A DNA stretch of 64,000 nt from Trichoplax adhaerens (taxonomy: Eukaryota > Placozoa > Uniplacotomia > Trichoplacea > Trichoplacidae). Of this stretch, positions 1 through 11,900 are shown piece by piece (the stretch's first letter is position 1; each line of letters starts with the position of its first letter). The translations under genes were made by a program, and so were the position numbers. The notes beneath the pieces were generated by a model. That model searched no databases. It saw only the letters and a program-made list of their open reading frames with translations, and was not told the origin of the DNA. The stretch is from contig NW_002060946.1 in assembly GCF_000150275.1 (NCBI RefSeq), positions 1,693,454-1,757,453 of the forward strand. The letters are read 5' to 3'.

Positions 1-1098
1 CTCAATCTCCCTCTCTCATCCAAGAAATGATTCACTCTCTCCTAATTTACCCTAATTTACTCGTACGTATAATGAAGAGAAAAGTGCGCCGTTCTTGTCA
101 AGGAAGAGAGTTTTATTTCCCATGAGAGAGGGATATTGAGTAGTCGCTGGTAGGCCACTTATTCGTACAAGAAAATTTTCCAACTGATTGAGTCACTGGC
201 GTATTCTGCCAGTGATCGATAGTACTGTATATCGTCATTTGTAGCACTGCAGCCATGTCCATCATTGGCATTGATTCTACCACAGGGAATGCAAGATGGC
301 TCAATAGCAGTCTACTAATGCTCAGTTTACTCCATAAATTTGTTCAACAGTGACAGTTGTCAACAGCGCTAGAAAGTTGGTTTTATTTTCCTATCCAAAC
401 TGCTATCCGCTACTCACTACTACTTTCCAACAAGGCTGCCCATAAAGTACACTCATGCAACTACAGTAAGATGGCGTCAAGGATAAATGCAAACCGCAAT
501 GATTTCAAGACAGCCGCGTCTTGCTTGATTATCTTGTTGAAAAGTGTTGTATCTCGATTTAAATTGAAGACAATTAGTATGATTGGATTGATTCAAATGT
601 TGTAAATTGAAAATAATTTGGCTTGAATGGGAACGATAAATGTAGAAACAGACTACAAGTGATTTTCGATTTTTAGCGGTCTTGATTAAGATAGGGATAT
701 CCAAGGTAGTAGAGTGGGCACAGAAGAAAGATTGATTGCACGAGTAGAGTAGAGAATGATGGCATTCAGTGTCATGATTGGCAAAGACAAGCTTTGCTAA
801 TGAAATGATTCTTCTTGCTCAGATATGTCCGTGTACACTGAAGAATGGCAGACAGTAGCGATAGAACGCTTAGTATCCATCACATAAGGCACCATGGAGA
901 TGATACTAGACATTTGTAAAACAGCAAGACAGTGGTGGCTTGGCTACCAAAGTGAATATTCTTGCTCAGATGTCTCCATTTCATCGATAGCAGTTTTTAC
1001 TCCAGCCAAGCTATACTATTAAGGGGGCGACTCTTCTTTCTCCTATGTATGATGTGTCAGTAAGAAGGGAAGAAATGATCGGATTCCATCTCCAGCAC

Positions 1099-1700
1099 GA
1101 CGATGATGTGTAATTTAGTGAAGGGAAGAAGTCATTGGATTGTATCCTAGGTAGGACGATGATGTGCAATTTAGTGAAGGGAAGAAGCCATTGGATTGTA
1201 TCCAAGGTAGGACGATGATGTGCAATTTAGTGAAGGGAAGAAGCCATTGGATTCTTTCCTAACTACGACGATGATGTGTAAGAAAAGAAAAAGTCATCGG
1301 ATTGTATCCTAACTACGACGATGATGTGCAATTTAGTGAAGGGAAGAAGCCATTGGATTGTATCCAAGGTAGGACGATGATGTGCAATTTAGTGAAGGGA
1401 AGAAGCCATTGGATTCTTTCCTAACTACGACGATGATGTGTAAGAAAAGAAAAAGTCATCGGATTGTATCCTAACTACGACGATGATGTAGAAGAAAGGA
1501 AAAAGTCATCGGATTGTATCCCAAGTACGACGATGATGTAGAAGAAAGGAAGAAGCCATCCGATTGCATGGCAAGCACGACCATGACATGTTGGATCGGA
1601 AGAAGCAAACCATCGGATTGCATGGTAGCCACGACCATGACCTGTTGAAATGGAAGAAGGCATCGGATTGCATGGCAAGCAAGACGATGATGACATGTTG
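1099..1700. repeat. 50/56-bp minisatellite with 162-bp higher-order unit
   Basis: The phrase GACGATGATGTG recurs at 1099, 1155, 1211, 1267, 1317, 1373, 1429, 1479 and 1529, so spacing alternates between 56 and 50 bases. Between 1155 and 1478 a block of 56+56+50 bases (162) occurs twice in a row, a higher-order duplication. More diverged units continue to about 1700. The minus-strand open frames across this stretch are products of the repeat and not genes. Confidence 0.9.
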
Positions 1701-2007
1701 GATTATCCCCAGCACAACGATCAAGATATTGCAGTAGTCCATGTCGCAAGTGGCCCAAGAGTGTGAGCAAAAGAGAGGATGGCAAAGCGTAAACAGCTGC
1801 AAAATTGTCTCCCACTGCTATTGCGAGTCTGCGTCGAATACAGTAGGAAAACAAGAATAAAAATCATTTACAACAACAAAAGCCAAAGCGGGACAAAAGC
1901 TCTTGTGCCATCTTTTAAGGATTGCTGCAGGCGATAGAGGAGCCTATTGAGAAATCGACCGCAGCGAGAAGATTCTCATTACGAGTAGAAAGCAGAGCGA
2001 CGACAAC

Positions 2008-2640
2008 TGGAAGTCGTTGAATTGATTGATTTAAAAGGGTGGTAAGAGATCGATCGTCGTCGACTATTTTTGGTGGCCTTGTTGGGGTAGAGAGAGGCAG
2101 TGATTGTAGATTGGCCATCATCGCCAAGTGGAGACGACGACAATTCTGGTTATAGCGACGACAAGTTGAAGTCGTTGCTGTGCACAAGATTCAATTGATT
2201 GATTTAAAAGGGTGGTAAGAGATCGATTCTAGTTGTTGTTGACTATTTTCGGTGGCCTTGTTGGAGTAGAGAGAGATTGTAGATTGGCAATCATCATCGC
2301 CTGGTGGAGACGACGACAAGTTGAAGTCGTTGCTGTGCACAAGATTCAATTGATTGATTTAAAAGGGTGGTAAGAGATCGATTCTAGTTGTTGTTGACTA
2401 TTTTCGGTGGCCTTGTTGGAGTAGAGAGAGATTGTAGATTGGCAATCATCATCGCCTGGTGGAGACGACGACAAGTTGAAGTCGTTGCTGTGCACAAGAT
2501 TCAATTGATTGATTTAAAAGGGTGGTAAGAGATCGATTCTAGTTGTTGTTGACTATTTTGGCTGGCCTTGTTGGGGTAGAGAGACAGTCATTGCCGATTG
2601 CCAATTCAATTGATCATCATCGCCAAGTGGAGACGACGAC
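2008..2640. repeat. 155-bp tandem repeat, about four copies
   Basis: A unit beginning near AAGATTCAATTGATTGATTT and ending near GTCGTTGCTGTGCAC repeats with exact 155-base spacing (the GTGCAC ends fall at about 2185, 2340 and 2495). A diverged first copy starts near 2008 and a diverged last copy runs to about 2640. The middle copies are almost identical, which points to recent expansion or homogenisation. It lies a few hundred bases upstream of the CADPS start codon. Confidence 0.9.
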
Positions 2641-2976
2641 AAATCTTGTTATTGCTGTTGCTATTACGACGATCAGGTGGGGGAGTTAATAAACTAGCCA
2701 GTGGTAAGCTAACTAAGCATCATCGTGGACAGCATTAGGGCAGGTTGAGAGAGAGAGAGAGAAGATTACAGCCATTGACTTATCGACCCTCCTCGGCTGG
2801 AGGAGACAATCCCCATTGGGATAGTGTAGCGACAACAAGTTTGAAAGACAAAATTGCAATCGATTGATCAAAGCATTGGAGAGAAAGAATTGATTAACCG
2901 ACTCCATCCTTGTCAATCTTCTCTCAGCGCTGGTGACGAGTTGATCTCAAGCTAGGTCAGAAAAGAAGTGGTTAGC

Positions 2977-5900
2977 ATGCAAGTGCCATCATCATCCGAT
3001 GAAGATTCCGAACCTGGCGAATTGAGCGATAATGGCAGCCAACATTCGACGAGTGGTGGGCCAGGATCAGTAGGTTCAGCATCGCTTGCACCTAATAATG
3101 CTCGCCGAGTATCGTCGACGCCATCCGTTTCTAGTTTAGGAGGCCAATTGACGGCTGGCAGTAATGGCAGTCGTCGACAATCCATCAATAATGGCGGCGG
3201 CAATACGCCTGGCAGTAGTAGTACATCGGCTAGCATGGCTGCTGCTGCAGTTGCTGTTGTCGGCACCATGCCAGGCGTTTCCCCACCCGATTTATCCATT
3301 ACATCAGCTAATGAAGATGAAGAGAAACGCAAAGAATTATTACAAATGTATGTTTTTGTTTTACGCTGTATTGCTTATCCTTTTAATTCTACCCATCCTT
3401 CGGATATTCCACGCCGCTATATTAAAGTCACTCGAACCAATTTAGAAACTATTCGTCAACGATTTCGATCCTTTCTTAATGGCGATACACAAATTGTCGC
3501 TGATGAAGCATTCATTTTATCCGTCGAATCCTACTGTGATATCTTTCTCTCTAGTGATCGTATCACTAATTTAGTTAAAAGTGGCGGTTGTTCATCGCAT
3601 GATTTACGCGAATTATTTCGTAATTCCATCGAGAAACGCGTTCGCTGTTTACCTGATGTAGAAGGAGTATCACGAGAGACGGTGATTAGCTCTTGGTTGG
3701 CTAAGTACGATGCAATTTATCGTGGCGATGAAGATCCTCGCCGTTCTAATGCTCGAATCAATGCAGCCAACATGGATCTCTACCTGTCCAAAGATCATTT
3801 ATACGATTTATTCCAAGGCATCTTGGATGTACCCAAATACGAGCATCAAATTTTATATAACGCTTGCCAGGTAAGATGGCGCTGCTAATCCATCTAACTT
3901 GATACCATTCTTTTGCTTCATTTCTTCCCTTCATCCAATTCTATTTCTTCTTCTTTGCTCTCTCTCTCTCTCGCTGTCTTTTTTTCTTTTTGGGGGGGAA
4001 TACATTGCCAAACACAGTGTACACAATCCATGTCCAATGGTCCATATCGGTTAGCTTTTGACATGGACTGGAAATCATGAATTTGTTGTTGCTTTCCATT
4101 CTACAGTCCAGTCCAGTAGTTGGACGATCTCATATCTTGCAATACCACAACGTTGCTAACTTTCCATGGTTGTTGGACTATCCAAGAGATAGTCCAACAA
4201 CGTATCCCTTCGACATAACATGGACGTAGTCTTGCTGTTCATTTCGAGCGTTGTTTGACATAACAAAACTTACTGTTTACTTTCCATCCTTCTTCAACCT
4301 ACTTCAACCATGCTAAACCTGCTAACAAAACCGATGTTCTCTTTTCCTTCAACATCACATCAACATCTGTAGTAGTTTGCGATTGCTTTCTCTCCTTATT
4401 AGACTATCCAAACTACTGCAATAGGACAGTATTGCTATCGTATCCTATCCAAAAGACTTTGAGCAGTAGTTTACTTTTTTTATCCTTGCTCCACTATCCA
4501 TTGTGTCGCTATGGACCAAATGGACTTGATCGCCTTTTCCCTTTTTACACTAGGATCAACATCAAAATAACCCAACTCTACGCGTTGGGTTTATTTTGCA
4601 CTTTCTTTCTTGGATCATGATTGATGGAATCCGTCATCAACGACTGGATTGTCTGCTTAATTCATGGCGTTTCTTTTGCAACAAGGTCGATGTTGGCCTT
4701 TCTTCCTACGTCCATCCAGCAATAAATGGCAGCATAGCACTGTCATCAAGCGATATTGCTTGGCTTTTGCCTTTTTTGACATCCTGTAGTCATGTAGGAC
4801 GATGAACTAATAACCATAAGCTATACAGTAGACTGTAGAAAGGATCTTTTTCCACCACTTGCAGTGGATTCCTTGCTGACAAGATAGCGTTGACCTTCCA
4901 TCCTTGAAAGTAATGTCCAGCAAAAGGAGACAAGGTGCCCTTCTTCTTCTGCTAGGGAGAATAGACAACCATACAAACTATGGCTCTTCTTTCATAATCC
5001 ATCTCCTTCATCTTCTCGCTAATACTAACAAGGCGATGATTGTACTGGATGCTAGAATGAGCCAAGGCTCAATCCTGTCCATTCCATACTTTCATCATCA
5101 CTTTGCCACTTTTTCCTTCTCCATCCAGCTTTTCCTCGACACACCTAATCATAACTAGCCTATAAAATAATAATAACCATCATCAACAAGTCATTATCCA
5201 AAATGGCTAGCATCCTCCATCCTATCAAGTGGGCTAACATACGTTGATAGAGGGGCAAAGGGAAAAATATCCACCATCAAATGGTTGAACAACTGCAATC
5301 TCAACGGACAGGAGTGGCAAAAAAACACACAAGCCTCTAATCCCAGTAGAATTGATCGACTTTGTCTTGCTAATCAAGGATGAAAGCGACAATGGATGCA
5401 AGTTGGCCAAGCAGTGATTGTATTCGTCTTGATCGTCTCCTTGATTTTTAATGAAGGATAACGAAGAGAAATGATGACACAGATTTAGCCCAGGGTGGTT
5501 TAGCTAGCACAGGCGATCATCTCATTCAATGTGTAGTTATCCTTTCTACCCTTTTTCTCTTGCAAATTGACGATGGCGATTCCTCTTTCTTTTGAGCAGG
5601 ACGACATGATATTCAATCGCCATCATGATTGAATAGAATGTTGACTGCAGCATTTCCTTTACCAACCCGTCTTGATCTTGTTGCCATGGATGGACTAATA
5701 GTGGAGTAAACAGTCCACCATTTTCACTCTCCCTCTGCTTAAAATGAATCTCATAACTACAATCTCTACGCGTGTTGGATCATTTCCTTCAGCGACCGCT
5801 TGATGTTCAACTTGAATCTATGTGGAGTTGGTCAGTCCACTTGTCCTCTTTTCTCCTTGTTAATTTTGCCCTTTTTAGGCCTAAAAAGGGCAAAAAAAAC

Positions 5901-8900
5901 TTTCATCCCTGTCTGTCAATAAATCACGACGGAGGAATCGATGTCCATTACATCATTTCCTTCAACGCCAGTTTAGTCATGAATCCGTTCATCAATGAAT
6001 TGCAAAAATTGCAATCCCTCTTCTCCTGGCCATGCTTCCCTTTTTAGGAGAAAGGAGAAAAGTTTTCCCTTGCCCCAATGAATCTGCTTGATGAATAGAA
6101 TATTCATGGCATGATTTTCTTCACCAACAGCCTCACCATTCTATTGATCGACTGATATTTCCAGTATACTGGATGCATTTTCCCCTTGCCCTTTTCATCC
6201 TAGCTTGTACTACTTGTATCAAAAACAGCCTTTCTTTTTGCCCGATATCCATTCGATCATGTCCTTCATAGAGAGCTCAAACTTGATTCAATCCATCGAC
6301 TGATGGTGGAGTTTTTAGTCCATTTGCGCCCCTTTTTATCCCAGTAAGAATACTTGTAGTACTTTGAATAATGTATCAAAAAAATTCTCCCCCTCCCCAA
6401 CTGAATCATTATCCATTCGACAACAGAATATCGATTGAATCCCTCTCTTCACAAATTAGCGAATAAAATGTTGTCGAAACTTTAGACTCCAGACCTTTTC
6501 ATCACCTTGCCAAAGATTATCAAATCAATCCTATTGCCAATTGGAGAAGCAATCCAGGTGTCGAATCCTGAGCTTTTCCTTTCTCTTCTTTTTGTCAATC
6601 TTTTAAGAATAACCTTCTCTCCCATTGACTGGCCAACTACATTATTTTTACTCCATTGAATCAATCAATCCATAATGTGCTCTAACCTTGTCCAAAAAGT
6701 AAATCTACTGTCCATTCTACAAGACTTTTCAAGACAATCCAATTCTTACTATGGAGTGGATCTAGATAACTCGATGGTTGATTTTGTGAAATTAACCTCC
6801 TAAAAGGAGTCAAAACTAACTACACCAACGGAGTAATTGACAATAATTCTCCAATTAATGTCCAACTCAATGTTATTTTGCCCTTCAATGGATAGCAGAT
6901 TGATCTTTCTCTTCATCAGGCTAGAAAGTCTTCGTCTAGCCTGTGCCCAACCACTGTACAAATCCTACAATTCTGTTCTTCATGTACATCATTAGGTTAT
7001 CCAGTCCATCCTAGATGATTGTACAATCGTCAATGCTAACTACACCAACGGAGTAATTGACAATAATTCTCCAATTAATGTCCAACTCAATGTTATTTTG
7101 CCCTTCAATGGATAGCAGATTGATCTTTCTCTTCATCAGGCTAGAAAGTCTTCGTCTAGCCTGTGCCCAACCACTGTAGAATGCGCTACAATTCTGTTCT
7201 TCATGTACATCTTTAGGTTATCCAGTCCATCCTAGATGATTGTAGAATGCCCCCAAATTATACTATCGCCTACCGATTGGAGCTATTCTCTTAGAAAGCT
7301 GTACGAGATCGTTATAGGTCAATCCGAGGATATGCCATTTCATTTTCCAACAGAATATCCATTAAAATAATAATGATTTACATAGGACTGTTGCAAGAGC
7401 GACAACTTATTGTTGTCCATAAATTGATGCACTCCAATAGCATTTTCAAGACAATATGATTGAATTATCCATCTTACCCTCTTGGTTTTCCATCACGTTC
7501 AATCTAATATTGGAAAATGTCTACTCTAGCTCATTTTTCAACAGGGCATTCAAGCGATAATTTGCACAAGACTTTGCTAACGGCTATACCTCCATTTTGT
7601 GAGTTAATTGATCCACTCTAAATGAGCAGGATACAGACACGATATCAACAATCTTTACCCTCTCCATTTCTATCATGGTCAATGGATGCCTTTCAAATGG
7701 CCGCTGTTGCAACTCCATGATAGAGTAGCCTTTCATTTTTCACAGGTATCCATGAAAGTAATGATAATTCGTATAGGACTATTCTCCAAGGACTATACCC
7801 TAACTTTGGGGGTTAGATTGATCAAAGTTGAAATAATTGATCAACAACTTAAGCAGTTACTTTACAAGAGGATTTGACCATGACACCATTTGCAAATGTA
7901 CTCTATTTCCTCTACAAGACAAAAATGCAAAATGATCCCCCCAAAGTAGTCCAAAGAAATCTCACAACAGTTGCATTTCTCTTGATGATGGAATGAATTT
8001 TTGTTTTTTATTTGAATGCCTATCATTCTTCGATGGGACTAGATCATCGCTACGTGCATAGGGAAGAATTTCCATCGAAATCAATCACATCGATGGGGAT
8101 ATCCACACCTTTTGAATACATTATTTACAATACTATATTCTAATATTGCTATCATTGATTTTGCAATAGCTGGATAATTCCGATGAGCAAGCTGCCCAGA
8201 TACGCCGTGAATTAGATGCCTTAAGACATGCTATAGAAAACAACTCGTTGGTAAGTCATAAACTTGTTGGATTTTACTCTATCTATCTTGAATTAGTTCA
8301 TGCATGACCCAGTGGCTATCGTACATTAAATACTTTTCCTTCCTCAACCCCGTTCCATTTTAAAAATAGTAAAGAAGCAACTTATTATCGATCATCGTGA
8401 CAACGATTTAGTATTGAGCACAGCATGCTAGTTGTGTCTATCCTAGTCAATTCGATTGGGAAACGGAATAGCATGGCAAACAGTCGAATCCATAGCCTAT
8501 TACCAATCGCAATGACAACGATTTAGTAAAGCGTAAAATAGAATACAACCGCCTATCCTAATCCAATGGATTGAGAAAGGGAATAGCAAACAATCTATTT
8601 AATAACGTATTGCCAATGGCGATAATTACCATTTATTTAGCATAGAGTAAATCAGAAAACTTGCGTTTATCCTAGTCGAATAGATTGGGAAAGAAATAGC
8701 AAACAATTTATTCAATAGCGTATTGCCAGTCACGATAATTACTATTTATTTAGTATAGAGTAAATCAGAGAACTTGCGTCTATCCTAGTCAAATAGATTG
8801 GGAAAAGGAATAGCAAACAATTTATTCAATAGCTTATTGCCAATCGCGATAACTACTATTTATTTAGCACAGAGTAAATCACAACACTTGTGTCCACTCT

Positions 8901-11900
8901 AGTCGAATAGATTGGGAAAAGGAATAGCAAACAATTTATTCTATAGCCTATTGCTAATCGCGATAGTAACTATTTATTTAGCACAGAGTAAAACAGAACA
9001 CTTGCGTCTATCCCAATCGAATAGATTGAGAAAAGGAATAGCAAACAATTTATTCAATAGCTTATTGCCAGTCACGATAATTACTATTTGTTTAGTATAG
9101 AGTAAATCAGAAAATTTGCGTCTATCCTAGTCGAATAGATTGGGAAAAGGAATAGCAAACAATTTATGCTATAGCGTATTGTCCATCGCGATAATAAGTA
9201 TTTATTTAGTATAGAAAACTTGCGTCTATCCTAGTCGAATAGGTTGGGAAATAGAATAAAACTAAAATTCTGTTAATCGCTATGACAACGATTTAGTCTA
9301 CAGTAAAACCAACATTTAACTCGCACGTTGAGAAAGGGAAGAAATTGTTAACGGTCTAAGAGTAACTTATTACCCAGCTTGATGATAGCCATTTATTAGT
9401 ACAGTATTACAAATACAAGTTAATTGCTAAAGAGAAGAAATCGACTAGCCTTTGTCCAACAGTAGTCTAATAATGAATTAAAAAAAATGCATTCAAAATA
9501 ATAAACAACCCATAAATAGGGTATTGCCAAGCGCAATAAGAACGATTCTGTAATATAACGAATGCCTGCATGTTGTCATGATTCAACATCAGAAGCATCT
9601 TCTCCTGGTCCAACACTTTGGGAAAATGGACTAAAATAGGGTTAACACGATCATGATTTAGTAATATCATATATGCTTATTGTCATGATTCACTATCAGA
9701 AAAATCCTATCCTGGTCCAACACCTTGCGAAAATGGAATAAGATAGGGTTAACACGATCATATCATTTAGTAATATAACAAATGCTCGCATATTGTCATG
9801 ATTCAACATAAAAAAAACCTATCCTATAGGTCCAACACCTTGGGAAAGCAGAATAGAATAGTAATACAACAAATGCTCGCATGTTGTCATGATTCAACAT
9901 CAGAAAAACCTATCCTATAGGTCCAACACCTTAGGAAAGCAGAATAGTAATACAACAAATGCTCGCATGTTGTCATGATTCAACATCAGAAAAACCTATC
10001 CTATAGGTCCAACACCTTGGGAAAGCAGAATAGAATAGTAATACAACAAATGCTCGCATGTTATCATGATTCAACGTCAGAAAAACCTATCCTATAGGCC
10101 CAACACCTTGGGAAAGCAGAATAAAATAGGGTTAACACAATCATATGATTTAGTAATATAACAAATGCCAGCATGTTATCATGATTCAACATCAGAAAAA
10201 CCTATCCTATAGGCCCCTACACCTTGGGAAAGTGAAATAAATAGGGTGAACACCATTATGTTAACCATATTTAAAAAGGATTTTATAGCATATCAATCAC
10301 AATTGTTCTAACTCACTAATCTGTTACGCGTCTACTCAATTTATTAGCCACAACTTGAATTTACCAAAAATGAAATGAAATTACGCTATAAAGAGGAGCG
10401 ATGGAATGCCTACAAGCAATTAAAGGAAAACTTGGAGAAATTACCGCTATCCAAAGTTAACCCTGATCATAAACCTAAAAAAGGGTAAGTCAACAAAAAA
10501 AAGGAATATTACGTTTGACTATTCCATGTCCAGATCTTATCGTTTGCTTTCATGGGTAAACGCGTATCTTTATTCAACTTGTGAGGAAGCTCTCTGTTAT
10601 CCATCATCATAATAATTATGCCTGGGTTTGGTTCTACTCTTTTTTCAATGAATAATGGATCGATAGCGAACAATAACTAATTACTATTATATACTTCTTA
10701 CTAAATAACTCAAGTCATTACTTTACAATATCAACTTTTCTAGCTATTCTAAAGATAATAATGTTTATTCCAAGTTATTTTTAACAGTAATTAGATCCCA
10801 TAATGACTTGGTAGCACCGCGCAATTTATCAATAGCACTGATGATTATTGACATTAGCAGCGGTGATGTAAAAAAAATGAACTAAAATTATTCATCGACT
10901 GTTTTATCTTTCAGTACTTTATCTCACCAATTGGTTAGCAGTCATTTGACAGTAAACAGTGAATACATTGTTGATCAATATTACAGCTATCTTTCCATTA
11001 TCAAATTCTAATCCTAATACGTTTTTTAACTAGGAGCATCAATTATTTATTTTTACAATTCTGCCCCTTCAATTGGCTATAATAATATCTTACAAATAGT
11101 TAATAACAATATCTATTAGCGTAGACTAGTACAGTAATAGATTATCTAAAGCTTTATCATTAATGGTAAATCATTAAGCAAATTAATTGGCCTAACTGCA
11201 GAGATCACTAATTAGAATTGAGTGATTTTATGAAGCCTTTCTGTGTTGATGCCCTATGACACGCGTAGTAATCATTCTTTATATCAATTACTTACTCTAT
11301 AGTGCAAGCTATTCCTCAATTGATCTTCTACACTAGAATCATGTTTCCACATCAGCAAATATCTTGTCTCTCAGCCTTACTAAAAACACTCATTTTTTTT
11401 TATCTCTATTAATCAATATTTTATGACTTTTCAATATCGCTACACTGGTACAACATCCCCCGTACATGACTCTACTTGCTTATACTACGTTGTGCTTTAA
11501 TGTTGACCAATTTCCAATTTTAGCCCAATCTATAATAGAGGCTACCACCAGTATACTACTTACAGATACATGCCGATAATTTTTAAGAATAATGGCGAAG
11601 AATATCGCCTAATATGGACTAGGCTATCTTAAACTTTTACCATCACTAATAGCATACCAGTAGAATAAAGCCATGATAAATGATTCTATTAATTCTATTT
11701 TAGAACAGTTAACCAATTAAATAATGATGCCTTGTAAATGAATCTTACCTACACGTATTTCTGCTTACAAACAGGGGTCATATAATTAATGCTTCAATGT
11801 TGATGAATGAAGACAGCGAATCAACTCTCACTAAATCTGATACTGCATTAACATTTACCTTAGAGGTAAGCTCTTATCTATGCTAAATACCTGTATATTA

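Larger units (their letters stand above)
1..2976. other. Upstream region of CADPS, repeat-rich, no gene recognised
   Basis: I see no convincing coding exon here. The first kilobase holds no obvious structure. It is followed by a 50/56-bp minisatellite and a 155-bp minisatellite (separate entries) and by a GA microsatellite at about 2747-2762, roughly 220 bases before the CADPS start codon. The stretch presumably contains the CADPS promoter and 5' untranslated region, but I cannot point to a TATA box or transcription start. An in-frame TAG at 2953-2955 closes the CADPS reading frame upstream of its ATG. Confidence 0.6.
3871..8169 (+). other. CADPS intron 1 (4.3 kb), pyrimidine-rich
   Basis: The long first intron separates the N-terminal exon from the rest of the gene. 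The sense strand is rich in CT/TC runs and in phrases such as TCCTTCATCC, unlike the plain AT-rich DNA further right. It contains a 33-bp hairpin, a perfect 32-bp palindrome and a 220-bp tandem duplication, each listed separately. I saw no coding exon inside; the open frames here lack splice-site support and family resemblance. Confidence 0.7.

Noticed and set aside
1471-1854. Three overlapping minus-strand open frames of 73-127 codons
   Set aside because: They are translations of the 50/56-bp minisatellite, whose unit length lets frames stay open; repeated peptide words follow the DNA repeat.
2952-3332. 126-codon minus-strand open frame
   Set aside because: It is antisense to CADPS exon 1, whose own frame matches the family.
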